Shown: one piece after another, positions 1 to 6,967 of the stretch
Layout of the letters: each line of letters opens with the position of its first letter
Numbering within the stretch: position 1 is the first letter of the stretch
Notes under the pieces: model-generated
Database searches by the model: none
What the model was told of the DNA's origin: nothing
Seen by the model: only the letters and a program-made list of their open reading frames with translations
Program-made: the position numbers and the translations under genes
Origin: CAZCBD01 sp964496755
Lineage (GTDB): Bacteria; Bacteroidota; Ignavibacteria; Ignavibacteriales; Melioribacteraceae
Assembly: GCA_964496755.1 (NCBI GenBank)
Contig: CAZCBD010000077.1
Span: 1-11,820, forward strand
Length of the DNA stretch: 11,820 nt
Direction: 5' to 3'

Positions 1-174
1 TATTCGGCACTTTTAAAACTCAAGCAAAAAGAACTTGTTCCTATAATACCTGTAATTGAGGGAATGAGAGCATGTTTAATTGTAATAGTTGCACTTGTGC
101 GCGGAAAACAAGTTGATATTACATCTTATTTGAATAGAGCCGAAGATTTTGGCAAACAGATAAATGTACTTTAA
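1..174 (+). CDS. C-terminal fragment of a probable Gfo/Idh/MocA-family oxidoreductase (partial, 5' end outside window)
   Basis: Frame 1 is open from the window edge to a TAA at 172-174, giving 57 residues with no start inside the window. The visible tail shows a pattern typical of the end of Gfo/Idh/MocA sugar dehydrogenases: an aromatic-hydrophobic helix (YSALLKLK), a variable 'VPIIPV' strand, an 'EGMRAC' turn, a hydrophobic helix (LIVIVALV) and 'RGKQVDI'. In that family the equivalent segment reads roughly 'p-v-(s/e)-eg-l-ral-ia-Aa--Sa--gk-v-i'. The Rossmann domain and catalytic residues lie off the window, so substrate and function cannot be read. Its position 45 nt before manC would fit a sugar-nucleotide or surface-polysaccharide gene set, but that is inference. 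A different fold with a similar amphipathic tail cannot be excluded. Confidence 0.5.
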   Translation, partial: YSALLKLKQKELVPIIPVIEGMRACLIVIVALVRGKQVDITSYLNRAEDFGKQINVL

Positions 175-219
175 TTGTGTGTTAAATTATTACATAAAAA
201 TTATTTTATGAGGAATTCT

Positions 220-1299
220 ATGGAAGTTTTTGCCGTAATTATGGCCGGTGGAGTGGGTTCAAGATTTTGGCCACGAAGCAAAAAAGAAAAACCAAAACAG
301 CTCTTGAAAATTTTTGGTGAAAACACAATGATTCAAGATACTGTAAATAGATTGAAGGGTATTGTGGATATTAAAAATATTTTAATAGTTACAAACCAAC
401 TTCAAACTCCAAGATTAAAAAAACAATTACCGGATTTACCTTCCGAAAATATTATAGTAGAACCGTTTGGGAAAAATACTGCTCCTTGTATCGGGTTAGC
501 TGCAATGATTGTTAAGAACCGTTGCAAAGATTCCGTAATGATGGTTCTTCCGGCAGACCATTTAATAAATGATAAAGAAAAATTTCAAGCTACGCTTAAT
601 TTTGCTGTTCAAGAAGCAGAAAAGAAAAAAGGATTATTAACTATCGGTATTCAGCCAACACGTCCGGAAACCGGTTACGGCTATATTCAAATAGATGACG
701 AAAGTCTGAACAATGAAAATAAAAACTTAATTGGGAAAGTGAAGACTTTTGCTGAAAAACCGAATTACGAAACTGCAAAACGTTTTGTGGAAGCAGGCGA
801 TTTTCTTTGGAACTCAGGAATGTTTATTTGGCATACCGAGGCAATTTTAAATGAAATAAAAATCTATATGTCTGATCTTTATGACGGGCTTCTGAAAATT
901 GAAGAAGCCATTCAATCGAACACTTTGGAATCCACTATTGTTGAAGTATATGGCATGGTAAAATCTACTTCTATTGATTATGGAGTTATGGAAAAATCAA
1001 GAAGTGTTTTTTGTATAAAAGGTGAATTTGATTGGAACGATGTTGGAAGCTGGGAAGCGGTTTATCAGATTTCAGAAAAAGATGAAAATGAAAATGTTAA
1101 AATAGGTGATGTGTATTTATCGAAAACAAAAGGCTCTTATATTTATTCGCCGCATAAATTTGCAGCTGTTTTGGGAGTTAGTGATTTAATTATTATTGAT
1201 GCTTCCGAATCTTTGCTTGTATGCCGTCGCGAGGATTCACAAAAAGTGAAACAAATTGTTGATTATTTGAAAATGAATAAGAAAAATCATTTAACATAA
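220..1299 (+). CDS. manC: Mannose-1-phosphate guanylyltransferase (GDP-mannose pyrophosphorylase), single-domain form
   Basis: Makes GDP-mannose from mannose-1-phosphate and GTP in the cytoplasm, feeding glycan and lipopolysaccharide synthesis. The N-terminal nucleotidyltransferase signature is clear (AGGVGSRFWPRS, residues 9-20, with Lys27 after it). It is followed by EPFGKNTAP (81-89), PADH (111-114), FAEKP (177-181), NSGMF (198-202), SIDYGVMEKS (251-260) and a DWNDVGSW block (271-278). The 359 residues match the catalytic domain alone; the C-terminal cupin (phosphomannose isomerase) domain of the bifunctional enzymes is absent. The frame opens further upstream, with a TTG at 175 and an ATG at 208. 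I prefer ATG 220 because AGGA at 211-214 sits 5 nt before it and the protein then starts directly on the first beta strand (MEVFAVIMAGG). It lies 45 nt after the upstream reading frame and 48 nt before pyrK. The family is certain; the gene name follows the usual naming. Confidence 0.93.
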   Translation: MEVFAVIMAGGVGSRFWPRSKKEKPKQLLKIFGENTMIQDTVNRLKGIVDIKNILIVTNQLQTPRLKKQLPDLPSENIIVEPFGKNTAPCIGLAAMIVKNRCKDSVMMVLPADHLINDKEKFQATLNFAVQEAEKKKGLLTIGIQPTRPETGYGYIQIDDESLNNENKNLIGKVKTFAEKPNYETAKRFVEAGDFLWNSGMFIWHTEAILNEIKIYMSDLYDGLLKIEEAIQSNTLESTIVEVYGMVKSTSIDYGVMEKSRSVFCIKGEFDWNDVGSWEAVYQISEKDENENVKIGDVYLSKTKGSYIYSPHKFAAVLGVSDLIIIDASESLLVCRREDSQKVKQIVDYLKMNKKNHLT

Positions 1300-1347
1300 A
1301 AAAGTATAACATTAAATAATTTAAATCTAAACTAAGGAATAAATAAG

Positions 1348-2109
1348 TTGATTATTGAACAAGCAATAGTTGAAGAAATAAAAAACGAAAAAGAAAATAT
1401 TTTTCTACTCAAAGTAAAGGCCCCTCAGATTGCTGCGAATTGTATTCCGGGGCAATTTTGTAATATAAAAGTATCCGGATTAACAGCGCCTTTATTGCGA
1501 AGGCCTTTTAGTATTTGTGATGTAGAAGAGGATTCGCTTTATTTTCTTTTCGAAGTTTTTGGAGAGGGAACAAGATTAATTTCCGAAAAACAAGTAGGAG
1601 CAGAGTTGAATATTATGGGACCGTTAGGAAACGGTTTCGATTTTGAAGGAGATTATGATACAGCAGTTATTGTTGGCGGTGGTTTGGGTGTTGCACCTTT
1701 TCCGTTTTTAACTTGGGCAATACCCGATGATAAAGAAAGAATAACTTTTCTCGGTAGTAAAACTTCCGAAACCGTTGTTACTTGGGGACTAGAAAATGTT
1801 TTTATTTCTACAGACGACGGGTCACTCGGGCTAAAGGGCAATGTGTTGGATTTAATTAAAAAAAATGAAAAACTTTTTGAAGGCAAAAAAATTAAAATCT
1901 TTGCCTGTGGCCCAAATCCAATGTTAAAAGCTTTACAAGAATATTCATTAGAAAAGGGTATAGATTGTCAACTTTCAACCGAATGTGCAATGGCATGTGG
2001 ATTTGGAATTTGCCAAGGTTGTGCGGTTGAATCTAAAACCGATGATGAAAAATATAAACTTGTTTGTATTGATGGGCCCGTATTTGATGCGAAGGAGATT
2101 AAATTATGA
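1348..2109 (+). CDS. pyrK: Dihydroorotate dehydrogenase B, electron transfer subunit (FAD/2Fe-2S)
   Basis: Ferredoxin-reductase-like subunit that passes electrons from PyrD flavin through FAD and a 2Fe-2S cluster to NAD+, completing the class 1B dihydroorotate dehydrogenase. An N-terminal FAD-binding barrel carries RRPFSICD (about residues 51-58). The NAD-binding domain has VGGGLGVAPF (about 109-118) and ACGPNPML. The C-terminal cluster motif offers Cys217, Cys222, Cys225 and Cys240 in the expected C-x4-C-x2-C-x14-C spacing, with one extra Cys at 213. The 253 residues are normal for PyrK. The start is a TTG at 1348, 9 nt after AAGGA at 1334-1338, and no better ATG exists upstream in frame. 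It ends in an ATGA overlap with pyrD, so the two subunits are translationally coupled. All key residues are present. Confidence 0.95.
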   Translation: MIIEQAIVEEIKNEKENIFLLKVKAPQIAANCIPGQFCNIKVSGLTAPLLRRPFSICDVEEDSLYFLFEVFGEGTRLISEKQVGAELNIMGPLGNGFDFEGDYDTAVIVGGGLGVAPFPFLTWAIPDDKERITFLGSKTSETVVTWGLENVFISTDDGSLGLKGNVLDLIKKNEKLFEGKKIKIFACGPNPMLKALQEYSLEKGIDCQLSTECAMACGFGICQGCAVESKTDDEKYKLVCIDGPVFDAKEIKL

Positions 2110-3026
2110 GTAATATAGATTTATCAGTTAAAATCGGAAACCTGACTTTGAAAAACCCTATTTTACTTGCTTCCGGTACATGTGGATACGGAAGTGAAAT
2201 TAGTGAGTTTACAGATTTAAGTAAAATAGGTGCTATCGTAACAAAATCGGTTTCACTAAATCCACGAAAAGGAAATCAACCCAGAAGAATATATGAAACA
2301 GCTTCCGGAATGTTGAATGCAATTGGTTTGGCAAATGTTGGTGTAGAAAAATTTGTAGAAGATAAAATTCCTTTTTTAAAAGAAATTAACTCGACTGTAA
2401 TTTGTAATATTGCAGCAAGTAGTATTGAAGAATATGTTGAATGCACAAAAATTTTAGACGCTGAAGAAACAATAAAGGGCTTTGAGATAAATGTATCATG
2501 TCCGAATGTGAAAAAAGGCGGATTGCAATTTGGCAGTGATCCGAAAATGGTTGGGTTAATTACTTCTAAGGTAAGAGCAGTTACAGATAAACCTATTATC
2601 ATAAAATTATCTCCGAACAATTCCACAATTGCCGATTATGCACAAATAGCTGCCGATGAAGGTGCTGATGCGGTTTCTGCTATCAATACGCTGGTTGGAA
2701 CTGCATTTAATATCAATACCCGAAAGCCAATTATTAAAAATATTACAGGTGGTTTAAGCGGTCCGGCAATAAAACCGGTTGCTTTGGCAAAGGTTCTGGA
2801 AATAAGCAGAAAAGTAAATATTCCGATTATCGGTATCGGTGGAATCATGAATTGGAAAGATGCAATTGAATTTATGATTGCCGGTGCTACAGCTTTTCAG
2901 TTGGGTACGGTTAATTTTGTAAATCCAAATGCCGGTGTCGAAATGATTGACAATTTAACTAAGTATTGTGAAAATAATAATTTAAAATCTATTGCCGAAC
3001 TAACCGGATCATATATATTAGAATGA
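2106..3026 (+). CDS. pyrD: Dihydroorotate dehydrogenase B, catalytic subunit (class 1B, NAD+-linked)
   Basis: FMN-containing TIM-barrel enzyme that oxidises dihydroorotate to orotate, the fourth step of UMP synthesis. Landmarks are ASGTCGYGSE near the N-terminus (22-31), the active-site loop NVSCPNVKKGG with the catalytic base Cys132, the flavin-contacting KLSPN (Lys167 to Asn171), NTL (194-196), and the C-terminal phosphate-binding glycines in GIGGI and FQLGT. A Cys, not a Ser, at the catalytic position marks class 1, and the adjoining pyrK marks subtype 1B, which uses NAD+ rather than quinone or fumarate. The 306 residues are the usual length. The ATG at 2106 overlaps the pyrK stop (ATGA) and has AAGGAG at 2092-2097. 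It ends in a second ATGA overlap with folC. Confidence 0.96.
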   Translation: MSNIDLSVKIGNLTLKNPILLASGTCGYGSEISEFTDLSKIGAIVTKSVSLNPRKGNQPRRIYETASGMLNAIGLANVGVEKFVEDKIPFLKEINSTVICNIAASSIEEYVECTKILDAEETIKGFEINVSCPNVKKGGLQFGSDPKMVGLITSKVRAVTDKPIIIKLSPNNSTIADYAQIAADEGADAVSAINTLVGTAFNINTRKPIIKNITGGLSGPAIKPVALAKVLEISRKVNIPIIGIGGIMNWKDAIEFMIAGATAFQLGTVNFVNPNAGVEMIDNLTKYCENNNLKSIAELTGSYILE

Positions 3027-4291
3027 AACTAGAAGAAGCGTTAGAAAAACTTTATTCCATGCATCAGTTTGGAATAAAGTTAGGTTTAGATAATATCAGA
3101 AATTTATTGGCTTATCTTGGTAATCCCGAAAAAAAAATTAATGCTATTCATATTGCGGGTTCAAATGGTAAAGGAAGTACGTCTTCTTTTATTGCAAGCA
3201 TATTACAAGAAGCGGGTTATAAAATCGGATTATTTACTTCGCCGCATTTAGTTGATTTTAACGAAAGAATCAGAATTAACGGGAAAATGATTCCGGATGC
3301 ATATATCACTAGCTTTATTTCGGAAATGGATACTTACATTAGAAAAAATGAACCTACTTTTTTTGAATTAACAACGGCAATGGCATTTAAATATTTTGCC
3401 GAAGAAGAAATCGATTATGCTGTTATTGAAACCGGATTAGGCGGTAGGTTAGATGCCACTAATGTTTTAGATTCCATTGCAACCGTAATTACATCAATTA
3501 GCAGAGAACATACTAATATTTTTGGTAATGATTTAAGGGTAATTGCCGGTGAAAAAGCAGGTGTTATTAAACACAATAGAAAAGTTTTTATTGGAATTAT
3601 GCCCGATGAAGCGGAAAAGGTAATAATTCAAAAGGCAAACAACCTTAAAAATGAAATTTTTAGAATAAAAGACTTTATGATTGAAAACGAAAATTATGTT
3701 AGTTTAAAGTTAAATAATGATAGATTAAATAATTTAACATTAAATCTTTATGATTCGGTTCTAAAAGGATACTTCCAATTTTACAATGCATCTCTTGCAA
3801 TATTGGCCGTGGTAAACTCTTTTAACAACATTCCCCGAAAAGCCATTTTAAATGGGATTAAAAATGTTAAAATTAATTCGGGAATCTCCAGTCGATACGA
3901 ATATCTTTCGAAAAAACCTGCGATAATCTTTGATGCTTCGCACAATCTAGAAGGATTAAAATGGTTTGTGCAAGAATTTTCGAAAGAAAGAAAAACATAT
4001 AGCAAAACAACCGTTTTGTTTGGTGCGATGAGAGATAAAGAAGTTGGAGAGATGTTAAAAATGCTTGAACCGTTTTTTGATGAGTTTCGTTTTGTTTCAA
4101 TTGAATATGAAAGAGCATTAACTTGCCAAGAATTGATGCAAAAAGGAAGTTTCATTAAAAACAAATTTATAGAAGAAAACCCGGCTCAATTTATAAAATC
4201 TTTTTTCGAATATGGAAACAATGAATGCCTGGTTGTAATCGGAAGTATTTATCTTTTAGGAAGCATCAAAGAAAAATTAAAAAAAACTTGA
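3023..4291 (+). CDS. folC: Bifunctional dihydrofolate synthase / folylpolyglutamate synthase
   Basis: Mur-ligase-like ATP-dependent enzyme that joins glutamate to dihydropteroate and extends the gamma-glutamyl tail of folates. The P-loop GSNGKGST lies at residues 46-53. It is followed by LFTSPHLVDFNERI, the FFELTTAMAF segment, ETGLGGRLDATN (Mg-binding loop), SISREHTNIFGND and the KAGVIK carbamoyl-lysine type motif. The C-terminal domain contains the conserved DASHN. At 422 residues it is full length. The ATG at 3023 overlaps the pyrD stop in ATGA. There is only a weak GGA 14 nt upstream, so translation probably depends on coupling to pyrD. A run of nine A at 3129-3137 is a possible slippage point, but the reading frame is intact across it. 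The stop codon (4289-4291) lies inside a candidate -35 element for rho. Whether it has both activities or only one cannot be read from sequence alone. Confidence 0.95.
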   Translation: MKLEEALEKLYSMHQFGIKLGLDNIRNLLAYLGNPEKKINAIHIAGSNGKGSTSSFIASILQEAGYKIGLFTSPHLVDFNERIRINGKMIPDAYITSFISEMDTYIRKNEPTFFELTTAMAFKYFAEEEIDYAVIETGLGGRLDATNVLDSIATVITSISREHTNIFGNDLRVIAGEKAGVIKHNRKVFIGIMPDEAEKVIIQKANNLKNEIFRIKDFMIENENYVSLKLNNDRLNNLTLNLYDSVLKGYFQFYNASLAILAVVNSFNNIPRKAILNGIKNVKINSGISSRYEYLSKKPAIIFDASHNLEGLKWFVQEFSKERKTYSKTTVLFGAMRDKEVGEMLKMLEPFFDEFRFVSIEYERALTCQELMQKGSFIKNKFIEENPAQFIKSFFEYGNNECLVVIGSIYLLGSIKEKLKKT

Positions 4292-4319
4292 CATTGTGTT
4301 TTTATAATTAGTAAGTTTC
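4288..4319 (+). promoter_or_regulatory. Candidate promoter for rho
   Basis: A perfect TTGACA at 4288-4293 is followed after 18 nt by TAAGTTTC at 4312-4319. The second block matches seven of eight positions of the TAnnTTTG downstream element known for primary-sigma promoters in Bacteroidota. The -35 block contains the folC stop codon. A TATAAT at 4303-4308 is also present but only 9 nt from TTGACA, too close to pair with it. Transcription from here would give rho a leader of roughly 120 nt. This is a match by eye in AT-rich DNA, so the confidence is moderate. Confidence 0.45.
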
Positions 4320-4445
4320 ACTTGCGTTTCAACGGCAGTTCATGTTTTAATTTTTATGAAATAATAATCAAAAGTTTATTTCCCCAGATAAAAACTCAAT
4401 AATCAAATTACAAATCGAATATTAATTAAAAACCAGGAATAAATT
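4292..4445 (+). other. 154-nt leader region before rho
   Basis: AT-rich, gene-free stretch between folC and rho. Two three-codon frames (ATG-TTT-TAA at 4342-4350 and ATG-AAA-TAA at 4356-4364) occur but lack ribosome binding sites. I see no stable hairpin with a T-run. In E. coli rho has an autoregulated leader. The length here would allow the same, but no specific element is recognisable. Confidence 0.4.
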
Positions 4446-5699
4446 ATGTCTCAAGATATTTCACAATTACAATCATTAAAGATTGTTGACTTATATCAAA
4501 TAGCTAAAGAATTAAAAATATCAGGTTATAGCGATTTAAGAAAACAAGATTTAATTTTTAAAATTTTAGAAGAGCAATCTAAAAAGGATGGAGCAGCAGT
4601 AGCAAAAGGCGTTTTGGAAGTGATGACCGATGGATACGGTTTTTTGCGTTCGGCAAATTACAATTATCTTCCTTCCCCCGATGACATTTATGTTTCACCT
4701 TCACAAATAAAAAGATTTGGATTAAAAACCGGTGATACTGTTAACGGGCAAGTAAGACCGCCAAAAGAAGGCGAAAGATTTTTTGCCCTTCTTAGAGTAG
4801 AAGCAGTAAATGGTAAAAATCCCGATTATGCAAAATCAAGAATTAGATTTGATAATTTAACTCCGGTTTATCCAAACAAAAAATTTATCTTGGAATCTGC
4901 ACCCGGTGAATATTCAATGAGAATTATGGATTTGCTTTCACCTATTGGTAAAGGTCAACGTGGTCTTATAGTTTCGCCACCCAAAACAGGTAAAACAATT
5001 TTATTGCAGAAAATTGCAAATGCAATTAGCCGTAATCATCCCGATGTAAAATTAATTATGCTTTTAATTGATGAGCGTCCTGAAGAAGTTACCGATATGC
5101 AACGTTCGGTTAAAGCGGAAGTAATTAGTTCTACTTTTGATGAACCGGCTGAAAGACATGTTCAAGTTGCAACTATGGTAATTGAAAAAGCAAAAAGATT
5201 AGTTGAAGCCGGTGATGATGTTGTTATTTTGCTTGATAGTATTACACGATTAGCGCGTGCACATAATACGGTTATTCCGCATAGTGGTAAAATTCTTTCC
5301 GGTGGTGTTGATTCAAATGCACTTCATAAACCAAAAAGATTTTTTGGTGCCGCAAGAAATATTGATGAGGGCGGAAGTTTAACAATTATTGCTACTGCTT
5401 TAATTGAAACCGGTAGTAGAATGGATGAAGTTATTTTTGAAGAATTCAAAGGAACCGGTAATATGGAAATAGTTCTTGATAGAAATCTTTCCGATAGAAG
5501 AATGTTCCCTGCCTTTAATGTAAATCGCTCCGGAACCAGACGCGAAGAATTACTTCTAAAAGAAGAGGTGCTTCAAAAAGCATGGATTCTTAGAAAAATA
5601 CTTAGTGATTTCGACCCGGTTGAGGCAATGGAATTTTTAATTGACAAATTAAAAGGCACTAAAAATAATAAAGAATTCCTTAACAATATGAACGGTTAA
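4446..5699 (+). CDS. rho: Transcription termination factor Rho
   Basis: Hexameric RNA-dependent ATPase/translocase that ends transcription at Rho-dependent sites. The N-terminal Rho_N helical domain (about residues 8-45, LQSLKIVDLYQIAKEL) leads into the cold-shock-like RNA-binding domain (about 55-125, with LEVMTDGYGFLR and YVSPSQIKRFGLKTGD). The ATPase core has RGLIVSPPKTGKT (Walker A), LLIDERPEEVTDM, DVVILLDSITRLARAHN (Walker B), the SGGVDSNALHKPKRFFGAAR loop segment, and the IETGSRMDEVIFEEFKGTGNMEI region. At 417 residues it is close to the E. coli length, with no long insertion between Rho_N and the RNA-binding domain. The start ATG has AGGA at 4435-4438, 7 nt upstream. It appears to be transcribed alone, with its own candidate promoter and an intrinsic terminator directly after it. 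Confidence 0.98.
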   Translation: MSQDISQLQSLKIVDLYQIAKELKISGYSDLRKQDLIFKILEEQSKKDGAAVAKGVLEVMTDGYGFLRSANYNYLPSPDDIYVSPSQIKRFGLKTGDTVNGQVRPPKEGERFFALLRVEAVNGKNPDYAKSRIRFDNLTPVYPNKKFILESAPGEYSMRIMDLLSPIGKGQRGLIVSPPKTGKTILLQKIANAISRNHPDVKLIMLLIDERPEEVTDMQRSVKAEVISSTFDEPAERHVQVATMVIEKAKRLVEAGDDVVILLDSITRLARAHNTVIPHSGKILSGGVDSNALHKPKRFFGAARNIDEGGSLTIIATALIETGSRMDEVIFEEFKGTGNMEIVLDRNLSDRRMFPAFNVNRSGTRREELLLKEEVLQKAWILRKILSDFDPVEAMEFLIDKLKGTKNNKEFLNNMNG

Positions 5700-5719
5700 A
5701 ATTCAGTTTTATTTTTTAA

Positions 5720-5750
5720 CCTCGTAATTTCAAATTACGAGGTTTTTTTT
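5720..5750 (+). terminator. Intrinsic terminator after rho
   Basis: A perfect 10-bp stem (CCTCGTAATT at 5720-5729 with AATTACGAGG at 5733-5742) encloses a three-base loop (TCA) and is followed by eight T at 5743-5750. Two further A-T pairs can extend the base. It begins 21 nt after the rho stop codon and separates rho from the next gene. Confidence 0.93.
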
Positions 5751-5806
5751 AAACAACGATATTTTAGTAAATTACTTGTCAGTATTTTTCTGCAATAAAG
5801 GTTCAT

Positions 5807-6967
5807 ATGAAAAAAATATTTCTTTTTTTAGTATTGAGTTTTACTTTTTTGTTTGCTCAATTGCAACAATCGCCTGTATATTTTGAAAATTTTATTTCGG
5901 AAGAAGGAGGAGAATACTTTATTACTATTTTTTATCGAGTCAATTATTCGGCTTTAATTTTCGAAAAAGAAAATAATATTCAGACTTCTACTTTTTCAAT
6001 TTCATTTAAAATTCAAAATACTGACAATAATAAGATTATAAATAAATACGTTTCTCATACCGTTAAAGATTCTTCAAAAAGTTTTAGTGAAAAAAACTTT
6101 TCTTCGCAAATAAAATTTAAATTAACCAAAGCAAATTACCGAATAATACCACGATTCGAAGTTAAAAACACGAGTATTATTTCGAATCTTCCTAAGCTTG
6201 TGTTAACTAAAAATGATTTTGATCATTTTTCAATCCTTTATTTTGATGAAAATTACAACTTACTTATTTCAAATAAAAATATTCCATTCACTCATAAAAA
6301 AATTAATTTAATTTTACTCTCGGACTATAAAACGGATTTCGAAATAAATATTATCCAATCCGGAAAAGTTGTTTTTAAGAAGGAGCTTAAGAGATTAAAA
6401 TTAAAAAATTCAATCTTTAATAAATTAAGATTAAAAAATAAGAGCTTAAATATTTATATAGTAAACAATATAAATTTAAAATTACTTGAAGGTGAATACA
6501 AGCTGATAATTCTTCAAAAGGGGTTGATAATAAAAAGAATTGAAGGAAAAGTTTTTTGGGAAAATAAACCTTTGACTTTGTTTGACGATAAGTTCAGAAT
6601 AAAAGCCTTGCGAATAATTGGTGAATATGATAATTATAAAGATTTTGATTCGGATTATCCGGATTATAAAAAGTTATTTTACTTTTGGAAAAAGTATGAT
6701 CCTACACCGGAGACTGAATTTAATGAATTGATGAATGAGTTTTATGTGCGTGTTGACGAAGCAATAATTCGATTTGCCACAATTGATCAGAAGAACGGAG
6801 CTCTAACTGATATGGGAAAAGTTTTTATTAAGTATGGCGAACCGGATAATGTTTCACGTACATACAGCAAGCGAAACGAAACAGTAGAAATTTGGGAATA
6901 CGCGAATAATAAAAAATTTGTTTTTGAAGATTTATCAGGAAGCGGAAAATTTGAATTGCTTAAATAA
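5807..6967 (+). CDS. Exported GWxTD-domain protein (motif variant GALTD)
   Basis: The N-terminus has a Lys-Lys start and a long hydrophobic stretch ending FLFAQ, a signal peptide with likely cleavage near residue 17. The middle (about 20-270) is predicted mainly beta, rich in Asn, Lys and Ile, and includes a locally repetitive Leu/Lys-rich patch (RLKLKNSIFNKLRLKNKSLN). The C-terminal part fits the GWxTD domain: an acidic lead (FDSDYPDYKKLFYFWKKYDP), 'VRVDEAIIRFAT', then GALTDMGKVFIKYGEPD (331-347) and VEIWEY. The domain's name-giving Gly-Trp is Gly331-Ala332 here, while Thr334, Asp335, the 'G-(K/R)-V-(F/Y)-I-(K/R)-YG-PD' strand and the closing WEY remain. Function in the family is not established; members are secreted or envelope proteins of Bacteroidota and relatives. 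The ATG at 5807 follows AAAGG at 5798-5802. The 3' end overlaps pdxA by about 17 nt. Confidence 0.8.
   Translation: MKKIFLFLVLSFTFLFAQLQQSPVYFENFISEEGGEYFITIFYRVNYSALIFEKENNIQTSTFSISFKIQNTDNNKIINKYVSHTVKDSSKSFSEKNFSSQIKFKLTKANYRIIPRFEVKNTSIISNLPKLVLTKNDFDHFSILYFDENYNLLISNKNIPFTHKKINLILLSDYKTDFEINIIQSGKVVFKKELKRLKLKNSIFNKLRLKNKSLNIYIVNNINLKLLEGEYKLIILQKGLIIKRIEGKVFWENKPLTLFDDKFRIKALRIIGEYDNYKDFDSDYPDYKKLFYFWKKYDPTPETEFNELMNEFYVRVDEAIIRFATIDQKNGALTDMGKVFIKYGEPDNVSRTYSKRNETVEIWEYANNKKFVFEDLSGSGKFELLK

Noticed and set aside
193..210. Inverted repeat CATAAAA/TTTTATG before manC, covering the ATG at 208
   Set aside because: All but two of its pairs are A-T, so it is weak, and there is no T-run; more likely chance in AT-rich DNA than a terminator or regulatory hairpin.
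1653..1886. 77-codon frame on the - strand inside pyrK
   Set aside because: Fully within a clearly conserved gene, low-complexity Ser/Pro-rich translation, no ribosome binding site; a shadow.
2276..2848. Two - strand frames inside pyrD
   Set aside because: They mirror the conserved PyrD coding strand and have no family features of their own.
3129..3137. Run of nine A in folC as a programmed frameshift site
   Set aside because: The frame is intact and conserved on both sides, with no downstream hairpin and no useful alternative frame.
3781..4164. Overlapping - strand frames of 127 and 81 codons inside folC
   Set aside because: Antisense shadows of conserved FolC sequence; no start signal or recognisable motif.
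4288..4308. TTGACA paired with the nearby TATAAT as a classical promoter
   Set aside because: The spacer is only 9 nt, about half of what is needed; the alternative downstream element at 4312 fits better.
4342..4364. Two three-codon upstream frames in the rho leader (possible leader peptides)
   Set aside because: No ribosome binding site for either, and such minimal frames are frequent by chance at this base composition.
5776..5806. TTGTCA at 5776 as the -35 box of the GWxTD gene
   Set aside because: An element 17-18 nt downstream would fall on the ribosome binding site and start codon, and no suitable -10 is present.
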